Below the pieces are notes generated by a model that made no database searches, was not told the origin of the DNA, and saw only the letters and a list, made by a program, of their open reading frames with translations. Shown in pieces: positions 26,076 through 33,736 of a stretch of DNA of 62,089 nt. The stretch's first letter is position 1. Every line of letters begins with the position of its first letter. Made by a program: the position numbers and the translations under genes. This stretch comes from Paenibacillus segetis (GTDB lineage: Bacteria; Bacillota; Bacilli; Paenibacillales; Paenibacillaceae), in the NCBI RefSeq assembly GCF_014639155.1, contig NZ_BMFT01000009.1:1-62089 (forward strand), read 5' to 3'.

Positions 26076-26780
26076 ATGAGAATTAATAAATTTATTAGTG
26101 AGACTGGATTTTGTTCTAGACGAGAAGCGGACAAGTTAGTGGAATCCGGTCAAGTTACGATAAACGGTGTGAGAGCCGTTCTAGGTAGCCAAGCAGAGGA
26201 CGGGGACGATGTCCGAGTAAATGGTAGACCTCTTGCCGAGAAGCTGTCCAGACACGTCTATATTGCTCTGAATAAGCCGGTTGGGATTACAAGTACGACC
26301 GAGCGCCATATTCGAGGTAATATTGTGGACTTTGTAGGTCATGAGGAACGGATATTTCCGATTGGTCGTCTAGATAAAGATTCCGAGGGTTTGATTCTAT
26401 TAACCAGTGACGGTGATATTGTTAACAAAATATTACGGGCTGAGGGACGACATGAGAAAGAATATATTGTTACGGTCGATAAACCATTGACGCCTTCTTT
26501 CCTTAAAGCGATGAGCGAGGGAGTGAGAATCTTAGGGGAGATGACCCGACCTTGCCAAATGACTCGCATTAGCGAACGCGTTTTTCGAATTATCCTGACG
26601 GAAGGTAAGAATAGGCAAATCCGCCGCATGTGTAGCGCATTAGGTTATGAGGTACGCAAATTGCAACGGATTCGGATCATGAACATTCACCTTGGAAATC
26701 AGGCAATCGGATCGTGGAGGGAATTAACGGCGCAAGAGAAGCGTGAATTAGGACAGGCTTTAGATTATAAACTATCTTGA
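26076..26780 (+). CDS. rluF: 23S rRNA pseudouridine synthase, RluF-like
   Basis: Isomerises a uridine in 23S rRNA (position 2604 in the E. coli enzyme). An S4 RNA-binding domain (residues 1-50: MRINKFISETGFCSRREAD) precedes the RsuA/RluB/E/F-type catalytic domain with the motif GRLDKDSEGL, catalytic Asp100, and NRQIRRMCSALGYEV near the end. Length is 234 residues. The similarity to E. coli RluF (IALNKPVGI, NIVDFV, RIMNIHLG) is strong. It lies 18 bases after the kinase gene and is probably co-transcribed with it. A terminator follows. Confidence 0.9.
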   Translation: MRINKFISETGFCSRREADKLVESGQVTINGVRAVLGSQAEDGDDVRVNGRPLAEKLSRHVYIALNKPVGITSTTERHIRGNIVDFVGHEERIFPIGRLDKDSEGLILLTSDGDIVNKILRAEGRHEKEYIVTVDKPLTPSFLKAMSEGVRILGEMTRPCQMTRISERVFRIILTEGKNRQIRRMCSALGYEVRKLQRIRIMNIHLGNQAIGSWRELTAQEKRELGQALDYKLS

Positions 26781-26796
26781 TGATCGTAACAAAAAA

Positions 26797-26835
26797 AGCA
26801 GGCTTTGGAATGTACACCAAAGACCTGCTCTTTTA
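26797..26835. terminator. bidirectional terminator between rluF and motB
   Basis: AGCAGG(C)TTTGG pairs with CCAAAG(A)CCTGCT. Seven A residues lie on the left and TTTT on the right, so it serves both convergent transcripts. Confidence 0.85.
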
Positions 26836-26865
26836 TTGTATGTTTTGTTGATACTATCGAAGGTT

Positions 26866-27651
26866 CTATTGGACTGATTTCACTTCGACAGAATCCTGAT
26901 ATTTCCGAATAATGGACACTTCAACCCGGCGGTTTTGGGCGCGTCCTGCACTAGTGTCATTGGAGGCCACAGGACGATATTCGCCATTGCCCGTAGCGAT
27001 GAACAATTTGGGATCAAGTTTATCGTCAAGCAGCAGAATCTTCATGAAATTTAAAGCCCGGACCGAGCTCAAATCCCAGTTGTCCCGAAATTGATTTGTT
27101 GAGATCGGAATATTATCAGTATGCCCGGAGACGAATACTTCATAATCAGGGAATTCCTCTAACATTTTCGCGATAGCCTTAGCTAATACCCGTGCTTCGG
27201 GTTTAACTTCCGCTTCGCCTGAAGGGAAGAGAGCAATGTCACTGATGGTGATCATCAACTGCGATTGATTCAGCTTCGTATCGAGTTGATCAGTTAATCC
27301 GTTTTGGTCGATGTATTTGTCAAGCCGTTTCTTGAGGGCTTCCAGGTTTTCTTCCTCTTGGCGTTTTAAATCACTCATTTTCTTATTCAGTGCTTTGGTA
27401 ACATCCTCTGTAATTCCGGAATTTTCATTTTGGTTAATCATGGAATTATGATCAAGGACGCCCTTACCACCTGTAAGCACACTATTAAAGGCTTCGCTCA
27501 TCTCCTGAAACTTCTGGCTGTCTACACTACTCATACCAAATAATACAATAAACATAGCTAATAGGAGTGTCATAAGGTCGGAATAAGGAAGTAACCAGCT
27601 TTCGTCGGCATGTTCTTCGTGATCTTGATGCCGTTTAGACTTTTTGCTCAC
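26866..27651 (-). CDS. motB: flagellar motor stator protein MotB
   Basis: Stator subunit that anchors the proton channel to peptidoglycan. A short basic cytoplasmic start precedes the single membrane helix WLLPYSDLMTLLLAMFIVLFG, whose Asp in PYSD is the proton-binding residue. A long coiled linker is followed by an OmpA-like peptidoglycan-binding domain (VFVSGHTDNIPI, then RDNWDLSSVRA and GNGEYRPVASN). I prefer GTG at 27651 (9 bases after GGGGG). An in-frame GTG at 27657 is only 3 bases from it. The start overlaps the end of motA, which implies translational coupling. Confidence 0.95.
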   Translation of the reverse strand: MSKKSKRHQDHEEHADESWLLPYSDLMTLLLAMFIVLFGMSSVDSQKFQEMSEAFNSVLTGGKGVLDHNSMINQNENSGITEDVTKALNKKMSDLKRQEEENLEALKKRLDKYIDQNGLTDQLDTKLNQSQLMITISDIALFPSGEAEVKPEARVLAKAIAKMLEEFPDYEVFVSGHTDNIPISTNQFRDNWDLSSVRALNFMKILLLDDKLDPKLFIATGNGEYRPVASNDTSAGRAQNRRVEVSIIRKYQDSVEVKSVQ

Positions 27652-28438
27652 CTTCACCCGCCCCCTTTTCTAAAATTTGCGCACGTTCGGCAGGGGTTAA
27701 AAATACAGCAAGCTTCTGTTGAATAGCAATCGTTGAAACACCAGATTGAATGGATAGTAGTCCTTCTACCATCATCAATCGAATTTCCATTTCTCTCTTG
27801 GACATCCGTTTTAATTTTGTTGCGATAGGGTGCCACATAACATAACCGGTGAAAATACCAAACACGGTGGCGATAAAGGCCCCGGAGATAGCATGAGAAA
27901 GTATATCGACATTACTCATATCTGACAAGGCGGCGATCAAACCGATTACGGCTCCAAGTACCCCTAGTGTTGGTGCATACATCCCTGCTTGTGAGAAGAT
28001 CATGGCCCCAGCTTTATGCCGCTCTTCGGTTGCGGCGATATCCTCGGTTAGGACATCCTGAACAAAGTCTTGATCGTTGCCGTCAATAATCATACGCATG
28101 CCACCGCGAAGGAAATCATCGTCAATTTCGTCAACTTTGCTTTCCAAAGCAAGTAGGCCCTCACGTCTGGTAATCGTAGCCCATTCCATGAACAGCTTGA
28201 TCAACTCACCCTTGCTGATCATTTTAGGTTTTGTCATTGTCAATTTAATTAATTTTGGGAACTTTTTAAGCTCCGACATTGGAAAGGCAACAAAGAGCGT
28301 TGCGGCTGTCCCACCAAATATAATGACAAAGGCTGCCGGGTTTTCTATTAAGCTGTTAACAGGTGCGCCTTTCAGAAACATCCCTACAATAAGGGCCACC
28401 ACTCCGAGTACAAGTCCAATAATCGTTGAAATTTCCAT
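27635..28438 (-). CDS. motA: flagellar motor stator protein MotA
   Basis: Forms the proton channel with MotB and converts ion flow into flagellar torque. Four membrane segments are visible over 267 residues (MEISTIIGLVLGVVALIVG; VIIFGGTAATLFVAF; YAPTLGVLGAVIGLIAAL; ISGAFIATVFGIFTGYVMW) with the large cytoplasmic loop between the second and third. The ATG follows GAGGTG. motA and motB overlap by at least 17 bases. No SigD-type promoter was recognised upstream. Confidence 0.96.
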   Translation of the reverse strand: MEISTIIGLVLGVVALIVGMFLKGAPVNSLIENPAAFVIIFGGTAATLFVAFPMSELKKFPKLIKLTMTKPKMISKGELIKLFMEWATITRREGLLALESKVDEIDDDFLRGGMRMIIDGNDQDFVQDVLTEDIAATEERHKAGAMIFSQAGMYAPTLGVLGAVIGLIAALSDMSNVDILSHAISGAFIATVFGIFTGYVMWHPIATKLKRMSKREMEIRLMMVEGLLSIQSGVSTIAIQQKLAVFLTPAERAQILEKGAGEGEQKV

Positions 28439-28548
28439 TGTACACCTCGTCCTTGAGATATTGATCCATTCTTCTATCTTTCAGCATCCTTGCAGAAAGT
28501 AATGAATAAAGCTTGCAGAAAAAATGGTTTATCTTTGTTATCGACAGA

Positions 28549-28585
28549 TTTCACTTTTTTTTTAAGTGAAATTTTCCGGTATAAT
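28549..28585 (+). promoter_or_regulatory. promoter with inverted repeat, upstream of the 28632 gene
   Basis: A perfect TATAAT lies at 28580-28585. The -35 position is poly-T and is enclosed by the inverted repeat TTTCACTT (28549-28556) and AAGTGAAA (28564-28571). The repeat could be a repressor or activator site. Confidence 0.45.
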
Positions 28586-28631
28586 AGAAACATAGCATTT
28601 GAAGATCTAAATAATGGAGGCTAAGATACTT

Positions 28632-28925
28632 GTGGGAGTAAAGCACGGTAGGGATTATAGCGAAATTTTGTCCGATATGACAGAGGCTGTATCACGGATT
28701 GGGGATAGTTATATTTTTTTTGAGATGGATTCATCAGACTGGGAAGGACTACCCGAGGAAGAAAGACACGAGGTTCATGAGGCATTGGCGGAGGATTTGT
28801 TCTATGCACTTGGAACACAGTCCGTAATCGAGGTTGGATGTGCAGTCGTGATTCATGACTTGGAGAACCATGTAATTAATTTCCTGATAGGCGAAGAGGA
28901 ACTCACCTCTGTTAAGCTGGTTTAA
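28632..28925 (+). CDS. hypothetical protein
   Basis: A 97-residue acidic soluble protein that I do not recognise. It contains GDSYIFFEMDSSDWEGLPEEER and ALAEDLFYALGTQSVIEVG, with an alternating strand/helix pattern and no signal peptide or membrane segment. TGGAGG at 28615-28620 points to GTG 28632 as start. An in-frame ATG at 28614 overlaps that binding site. It has its own promoter with an inverted repeat and is divergent from motA. A function cannot be assigned. Confidence 0.7.
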   Translation: MGVKHGRDYSEILSDMTEAVSRIGDSYIFFEMDSSDWEGLPEEERHEVHEALAEDLFYALGTQSVIEVGCAVVIHDLENHVINFLIGEEELTSVKLV

Positions 28926-29124
28926 CGGGGGCCGACCCAACTAATTTTGATTGAGGCCATTTGAGTGGTAAAATAGTAGATCAAGAATAATAATGATCTA
29001 TGCTTATATAGTTCTGTATGTGATTAAGAATATTGGGTGCTTGTCTCACGTATGACCGATAGGTGTGGGGAATATAATAAACTGTGTAAATTTTAGAAGT
29101 TCTGAAAGAACGGGAGGAAGAAGA

Positions 29125-29418
29125 ATGCCGTTTACACCGCAAGAAGTAGAAGCGCATTTGGAGAAGCTGGAAGGGTGGGAGTTGGAAGAAGGGCGATGGA
29201 TTGTACGTAAATATTCGTTCTCCAACTTTATGAAAGGTATTGCATTCGTTGACGAGGTGGCTGCAATCTCGGAGGCGTTTAATCATCATCCTTTTATAAC
29301 CATAGACCATAAGACAGTGACACTTCGCTTGACATCATGGGAAGCTGGCGGGATTACGGCCGTAGACATTAAGGAAGCATATCAGTATAACGAGGCATTT
29401 GCAAAATACAGTGGTTAA
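29125..29418 (+). CDS. phhB: 4a-hydroxytetrahydrobiopterin dehydratase (pterin-4a-carbinolamine dehydratase)
   Basis: Small enzyme (97 residues) of the PCD/DCoH family, which dehydrates 4a-carbinolamine pterins. The conserved segment FVDEVAAISEAFNHHPFI carries the EAFNHHP active-site histidines, and the C-terminal part has a further GITAVDIK segment. The start at ATG 29125 follows GGGAGG by about 7 bases. A longer open frame to 29065 has no binding site. No aromatic amino acid hydroxylase is present nearby, so its physiological partner here is unknown. Confidence 0.9.
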   Translation: MPFTPQEVEAHLEKLEGWELEEGRWIVRKYSFSNFMKGIAFVDEVAAISEAFNHHPFITIDHKTVTLRLTSWEAGGITAVDIKEAYQYNEAFAKYSG

Positions 29419-29449
29419 TGGATACGTCTGATAGCGCTTTCTGAGGCTG

Positions 29450-29563
29450 TTGACATGGCCATGCAGGGAGAATAGTAAGGCTATAGCTTAATTGGGCACA
29501 GAGTAGCCCTAGAGCGGCCCTGCGTTGTGTTTGTAATGCTAAAGATCTGTTGCTCTTTTTTTT
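29450..29563 (+). ncRNA. candidate small RNA with own promoter
   Basis: TTGACA (29450-29455), a 17-base spacer and TAGTAA (29473-29478) form a good promoter in a region with no coding potential. About 75 bases downstream GCTC is followed by eight T (29556-29563). The segment between can fold but I cannot identify a known family. Alternatively the promoter is a chance match. Confidence 0.25.
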
Positions 29564-29580
29564 CCTCTATAGTAAGGACA

Positions 29581-29618
29581 ACGCCCGTCAGGAAATGGAA
29601 CATATACCTGACGGGCGT
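29581..29618. terminator. hairpin between convergent genes
   Basis: Perfect 12-bp stem ACGCCCGTCAGG with a 14-base loop lies just beyond the stop of the minus-strand cytochrome gene. Flanking T runs are short, so its strength as a terminator is uncertain. Confidence 0.65.
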
Positions 29619-29632
29619 TTGTGTATAGCATG

Positions 29633-29989
29633 TTATTTTTTCTCCGCAAGCCATAAAGCGACGTTGGCAATTTCTTCTTCTTTCAGTTTATCTTTGAACG
29701 AAGGCATATTGCCATTACCTTTAGTAATAATTCCGTAGAGTTGCTCGGCAGAGAGCTCAGCGCCAATCTTCTGTAGATTTGGTCCAACATTTCCTTGTAG
29801 TTGATCACCATGACAACTGATGCAATTGTTCGCGACAATGGTTTCTGCTTGTTCTGCACTTAACGTAACTTCCGGCATTTGAGGTTTATTTTCTTGTGCA
29901 ACTTCTTCTTTGCCTGGTAAGGAGAACATTAATACAACGGCCAATCCGCACGCGACGATGAATAATCCGCTCATGATCCACTTTTGCAT
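29633..29989 (-). CDS. cccA: membrane-anchored cytochrome c550
   Basis: Electron carrier on the outer face of the cytoplasmic membrane. The 118 residues consist of an uncleaved N-terminal membrane anchor (MSGLFIVACGLAVVLMFSL), a short linker and a class I c-type heme domain with CISCH (Cys56, Cys59, His60) and axial Met95 in NGNMPSF. The absence of a lipobox favours the CccA type over the lipoprotein CccB type. It resembles B. subtilis CccA in size and layout. It stands alone. Confidence 0.88.
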   Translation of the reverse strand: MQKWIMSGLFIVACGLAVVLMFSLPGKEEVAQENKPQMPEVTLSAEQAETIVANNCISCHGDQLQGNVGPNLQKIGAELSAEQLYGIITKGNGNMPSFKDKLKEEEIANVALWLAEKK

Positions 29990-30145
29990 TCCGATCGTCC
30001 CTCCAAATGTAAACTATCCCTTTCATTATAACGGAACCTGTCATCGGATCAAGATATTTGTGTCAAAAAAAGCAATTTTTATTATATATAATATTCAAAA
30101 TACCTGAAATAATGTGTTAATTATCATAGTCTATTGTGATTTTGG

Positions 30146-30652
30146 TTATTGAGAGTTTGGTTCGATCCCTTTATAAACCATACAATAAAATGGTTTGGAT
30201 ACTCCTCCAGGCGTCATTTTTTCGTATAGATCAGTAATTGTAAAGCCAGCCTTTTGGTAAGCTCGGATTGCCCGGGTATTCCAGGTCAATACCTCCAAAT
30301 CTATCACATGTTTTGGTTTTCGACGCAGGGCTTCCTCTACAATAGTCAATACAAATGACTTACCCATTCCATGACCGCATAGATCAGGTCTCATCCCAAT
30401 CCCAAGTCTTGTCACATCGGTAAGTGGGAAGTATTGAGCAAATCCAGAGAGAACACCATTCTCGTCCACTAGAGAAACGTACTGCTCGGCCCGTATAACG
30501 GGGTTACCGAACTCTACATCGAGCGCCTTCATTTGTTCCCAAGGGAGCCAACTGTAGACATCGTAAGGAGAGTCGTAGCGCCACGTGCTGATTGATGCTC
30601 CGTGATTATCTTCCATAGGGACTATCTTGAACTGGGGATTGGGTTTATCCAT
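30146..30652 (-). CDS. GNAT family N-acetyltransferase
   Basis: The 168-residue protein shows the acetyl-CoA binding core RLGIGMRPDLCGHGMGKSFV followed by a helix and LEVLTWNTRAIRAYQKAGF, which is the standard GNAT motif A and B arrangement. The substrate cannot be predicted. It has an AGGAGGC-type site before the ATG and stands alone. Confidence 0.9.
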   Translation of the reverse strand: MDKPNPQFKIVPMEDNHGASISTWRYDSPYDVYSWLPWEQMKALDVEFGNPVIRAEQYVSLVDENGVLSGFAQYFPLTDVTRLGIGMRPDLCGHGMGKSFVLTIVEEALRRKPKHVIDLEVLTWNTRAIRAYQKAGFTITDLYEKMTPGGVSKPFYCMVYKGIEPNSQ

Positions 30653-31042
30653 CTTTATGCCTCCTTGGACCGTAGGAATGCCGCGTTATGCGATCTCCAG
30701 CAGAATTGTTTTACCCTCACTGTAACGGGATTTTATGTCATTGTAAAGGTTCTTAGGTTTAAGATATTGTGGAAAGGGGTAATTTTCTATAGAAGAGTTA
30801 ACCCAAAAAGTAGCTATTGATGATGAAGTGACGATTTCCATGTCGAAGCAGCGGTATTTTTACGAGCGTAATATAGGGGAATAGGTAGGCATCTGGAGCA
30901 TTTTGCAGAAATATTTACTCTCATGCCGATTTACCTTTTATTTAAATTTAGAATGAAAAAAACCACAATCAATTCCGGAAAGAATCGATCATGGTATGAG
31001 ATTTATACATCGTTATATTAAATATGAGGAGTTTCAGAAAAA
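30653..31042. other. intergenic region without recognised genes
   Basis: About 390 bases between two minus-strand genes. A short plus-strand frame near 30785-30881 has no start codon or ribosome binding site. I see no RNA family or terminator with confidence. Confidence 0.5.
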
Positions 31043-31531
31043 TCAGGATTCAGCCGCAAAGACCGAGTAGCTGTATTGGCTCAAAATTCGTTTAGCGCCA
31101 AGGTACCGTTGTTTATAGTAGCTGTTACTTAGACTGTCAGTGCGGATTCCTTTCGATGAAGAGGAGTGTGCAAACTTTCCATCACCAATGTAAATACCGA
31201 CATGAGATACTCCATTTCCTAACGTGTTGAAGAAAACGAGATCTCCTTCTCTTAATTGACTCTTAGATACTGGCGTCCCTTGCTTGTATTGAGCCGCAGA
31301 TGTACGAGCAAGACTTACGCCCATTTTCTTGAAGACGTATTGTGTGAACCCAGAACAATCAAATCCACTTGTAGTAATTCCACCAAACTTATAGGGTGTA
31401 CCGTACACCGAGCTGACGACAGATACTAATGTGCTTTTGTCTGAGGTGTCAGCGGAAGCACTACCAGCTCCTACTCCCATTGTGAACAAAATGGCTAAGC
31501 TCGTTACCGCTGCTGTCAATGTCTTTCTCAA
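31043..31531 (-). CDS. secreted NlpC/P60 cell-wall endopeptidase, copy 1
   Basis: Peptidoglycan hydrolase of 162 residues with a cleavable signal peptide (cut near GSASADT) and a single NlpC/P60 domain, without LysM or SH3 domains. The triad is Cys59 in GFDCSGF, His110 in GVSHVGIYIG and His122 in KFAHSSS. The start is TTG, preceded by AAGGGA. A c-di-AMP riboswitch of the ydaO type lies directly upstream, so expression should fall when c-di-AMP is high. It is a tandem paralogue of the gene at 31913. Confidence 0.93.
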   Translation of the reverse strand: MRKTLTAAVTSLAILFTMGVGAGSASADTSDKSTLVSVVSSVYGTPYKFGGITTSGFDCSGFTQYVFKKMGVSLARTSAAQYKQGTPVSKSQLREGDLVFFNTLGNGVSHVGIYIGDGKFAHSSSSKGIRTDSLSNSYYKQRYLGAKRILSQYSYSVFAAES

Positions 31532-31544
31532 GATGTCAAATCCC

Positions 31545-31672
31545 TTCCAGTGCCTGCGAGGTTAGCTTAAGGATTCGGTTGAAGGTCCCCTATGATCACT
31601 CTGAAACGAGATCAATTCACCCATCATGGATCCCCCGTTTCCCCGGTGCCGGGAATTCGGCTGTTCAATATT
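31545..31672 (-). promoter_or_regulatory. c-di-AMP riboswitch (ydaO/yuaA type), copy 1
   Basis: Read on the minus strand, the leader contains GGGTGAATT, then GACCTTCAACCGAATCC and TTAAGCTAACCTCGCAGGC, which are the conserved elements of the ydaO riboswitch, ending about 15 bases before the NlpC/P60 start. Boundaries are approximate. In this class, ligand binding normally turns the downstream cell-wall hydrolase off. Confidence 0.9.
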
Positions 31673-31861
31673 GTGCACCTGAAAATAGACGTCGTTTTAA
31701 AAACATAGATTACAAATTTGTTACTATTTACTCTGGTTATTTTATCAAAGAGATAAAGGTTTTACAAGTTTGATCAGCCAAATGTATTATTTTACCTTAA
31801 AACTATCATCGACCTGTTTATGATTCCCGCTTTTGTGGTAATAATTCCTGAGCAGGAAAAT

Positions 31862-31897
31862 AAAAAAACCCGCAGAAAGGATCTACGGGTTTTGCAT
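31862..31897 (-). terminator. terminator of NlpC/P60 copy 2
   Basis: On the minus strand AAAACCCGTAG pairs with CTGCGGGTTTT and continues into a T run (seven A on the plus strand). It ends the upstream copy and separates it from the riboswitch of copy 1. Confidence 0.88.
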
Positions 31898-31912
31898 ACT
31901 TATAGTTGTTGT

Positions 31913-32404
31913 TTACTCTACATCATCGTGATCTTCAGTATCCGAAGTAACTTGTTCGAACTTATCTGTACTAAGAATACGTTTAGCCCCGACATAGCGT
32001 TTAACATAATAATCATCGCTAAGTTTGCTGATAACTACTCCCTTAGAAGAAGAAGCATGAGCAAATTTCCCGTCGCTAACCATAACGCCGACGTGTGAAA
32101 CGCCTTTGCCATTGGTATTAAAGAATACCAAATCTCCTGGAATCAATTCATCCTTGGATACTGCAGTTCCCATCTTATATTGGGATCCCGATTGATGTGG
32201 TAGCTCGATACCGAGCTTGCCAAATACAAACATCGTGAATCCAGAGCAGTCAAATCCAGAAGTTGTGGTTCCACCGGATGCATACTTGCTACCAAGAGCT
32301 TTATCGACGGCGCTGTCTAGCTTAGAATCTGCGAAAGCGCTACCAGTTCCCAGTGTAAATAATAAGGCACAACCTACGGCTACTGCAGTTAACTTTTTCT
32401 TCAA
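31913..32404 (-). CDS. secreted NlpC/P60 cell-wall endopeptidase, copy 2
   Basis: The 163-residue paralogue of the gene at 31043, with a signal peptide (cut near SAFADS), one NlpC/P60 domain and the triad Cys53 (GFDCSGF), His104 (GVSHVGVMVS) and His116 (KFAHASSS). It differs from copy 1 by an acidic tail (SDTEDHDDVE). The start is TTG with AAGGAGC upstream. It too is headed by a ydaO-type riboswitch, and the gene plus riboswitch is a clear tandem duplication with its sister. Confidence 0.93.
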   Translation of the reverse strand: MKKKLTAVAVGCALLFTLGTGSAFADSKLDSAVDKALGSKYASGGTTTSGFDCSGFTMFVFGKLGIELPHQSGSQYKMGTAVSKDELIPGDLVFFNTNGKGVSHVGVMVSDGKFAHASSSKGVVISKLSDDYYVKRYVGAKRILSTDKFEQVTSDTEDHDDVE

Positions 32405-32414
32405 AACAGGTCAA

Positions 32415-32545
32415 GCTCCTTCCAATGCCTACGAGGTTAGCTTAAGGATTCGGTTGAAGGTCCCCTATGATCCCTCTGAAGCGAGATCAATTCACCCAAA
32501 GTGGTTCCCCCGTTCCCCGTTAAGGGAATTCGGCTGAGATAATAA
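32415..32545 (-). promoter_or_regulatory. c-di-AMP riboswitch (ydaO/yuaA type), copy 2
   Basis: On the minus strand it carries GGGTGAATTGATC, GACCTTCAACCGAATCC and TTAAGCTAACCTCGTAGGC, nearly identical to copy 1 in the conserved core and more diverged in the loops. It ends about 10 bases before the TTG start. Boundaries are approximate. Confidence 0.9.
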
Positions 32546-32693
32546 CTTCCGAGATTACATATTCTACATCTAGATTTAAATTCCTGCTAAAGGTAACAAA
32601 AATAATTACAAAGTTGTTACTGCTGTTATTGTAACAGGGCTAGGTATCTTTTGGCAATGGTTAAATAACGAGAATTACAGACTGATATAGAAG

Positions 32694-32725
32694 ACAAGAC
32701 CTCCGTATATTAACGGAGGTCTTGT
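32694..32725. terminator. terminator of the 32766 membrane-protein gene
   Basis: Perfect 13-bp stem ACAAGACCTCCGT with a 6-base loop follows the stop of the minus-strand gene. T runs are weak on both sides. Confidence 0.7.
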
Positions 32726-32765
32726 TATTAAAGGGAATATGAAGTTTGGTAGTGTTCGGATAAAT

Positions 32766-33596
32766 TTAACTTTTTTGTGACTTCGTTTGCCAGAGATGAT
32801 ATTGAGAGGTTACTTGCCAAACTTTAAATATACTTTGGAATAAAGGGTGAGCCTGTTGCAAGATCAGAGCGAGCAAACCCGTCCAAATCCATGAAACGGC
32901 TCCAAATAACATAAACACAGCGAACGTAGAGATTCCTAGAATGAGCGTAATTCCAATTCCCGGCAGTAGATGCCTTATGCAGGTTAATAAGGAACTCCAG
33001 GTTCCCACCTTGAACAGATATCCGAATTGAGCGAATAGCAGACATTGACGGATGAGCCATCCATAACAGATCCAACCTAACACATATCCTCCTGTAGTCA
33101 GCAGGATAGGAAGGCTTCCTCCTGATTGCAGTAACCGGGGCCAGAGCACATATAGCTTGGGTGCAATCCAAAACGCTGGGCCCAGAATAAGAGCAAGCTC
33201 CAGAATATAAAAGAAAAAGAGGGGCTTCCAGAACTCTTTCATACCTCTAAAGAACGGTAATCCGGATTTCTGTGATTCCTGCGGAATGAGTCCGTATAAA
33301 ATGCCTGCTTGGATCAGAGGGGTCAGTAGTAAGCGAATAGCCACCATTCCGATCAAAATCAAGCAATACACTCTAATGTCGTGATTTTGCTGCAACCCGA
33401 TTTGTCCTTCTATGAGGAACAAAACCCGGCTTAAGTCGCTAAGTGAAGGATCAGGATATCTTTGCAGCACCGCTGTGACGACGGTATCGACCAGTCGGTA
33501 CAAGAAGAACCCCCAGAGAAGTTGATAAAGAAACAGAATAATGACGGAGGGAAACTGCTTCTTTAGACGCTCCCATCCACTGCGAACATAGGTCAT
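32766..33596 (-). CDS. hypothetical multi-pass membrane protein
   Basis: A 276-residue protein with about six hydrophobic segments (for example FPSVIILFLYQLLWGFFLY, VYCLILIGMVAIRLLLTPLI, LLTTGGYVLGWICYGWL, and GIGITLILGISTFAVFMLF). I recognise no catalytic motif or transporter signature. It is followed by a hairpin and preceded, towards the M1 peptidase gene, by two 56-bp direct repeats. It may be co-transcribed with the peptidase gene upstream, since both run on the minus strand. Function unknown. Confidence 0.75.
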   Translation of the reverse strand: MTYVRSGWERLKKQFPSVIILFLYQLLWGFFLYRLVDTVVTAVLQRYPDPSLSDLSRVLFLIEGQIGLQQNHDIRVYCLILIGMVAIRLLLTPLIQAGILYGLIPQESQKSGLPFFRGMKEFWKPLFFFYILELALILGPAFWIAPKLYVLWPRLLQSGGSLPILLTTGGYVLGWICYGWLIRQCLLFAQFGYLFKVGTWSSLLTCIRHLLPGIGITLILGISTFAVFMLFGAVSWIWTGLLALILQQAHPLFQSIFKVWQVTSQYHLWQTKSQKS

Positions 33597-33616
33597 AACT
33601 TACCCTCCTAAAAGTC

Positions 33617-33672
33617 TTGCGTGCAATAACCTCGATGAAATACATCGGGCAAAACTTACTTCGTAAGTATCA
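33617..33672. repeat. 56-bp direct repeat, unit 1
   Basis: Starts TTGCGTGCAATAACCTCGAT and ends CGTAAGTATCA. It differs from unit 2 at 7 of 56 positions by eye. Each unit contains two small hairpins (CGATG...CATCG type and ACTTAC...GTAAGT type). Confidence 0.85.
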
Positions 33673-33680
33673 GCTTAGTT

Positions 33681-33736
33681 TTGCGTGTAATAACCTCGAT
33701 GAAATACGTCGAACAGAACTTATTTCGTAAGCATCA
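33681..33736. repeat. 56-bp direct repeat, unit 2
   Basis: Second unit, 8 bases after the first. It runs into the 3' end of the M1 peptidase gene and supplies that gene's stop codon. Confidence 0.85.

Noticed and set aside
30785..30881. Short plus-strand frame that might be a gene remnant
   Set aside because: It is preceded by an in-frame stop, has no usable start codon or binding site, and I recognise no family.
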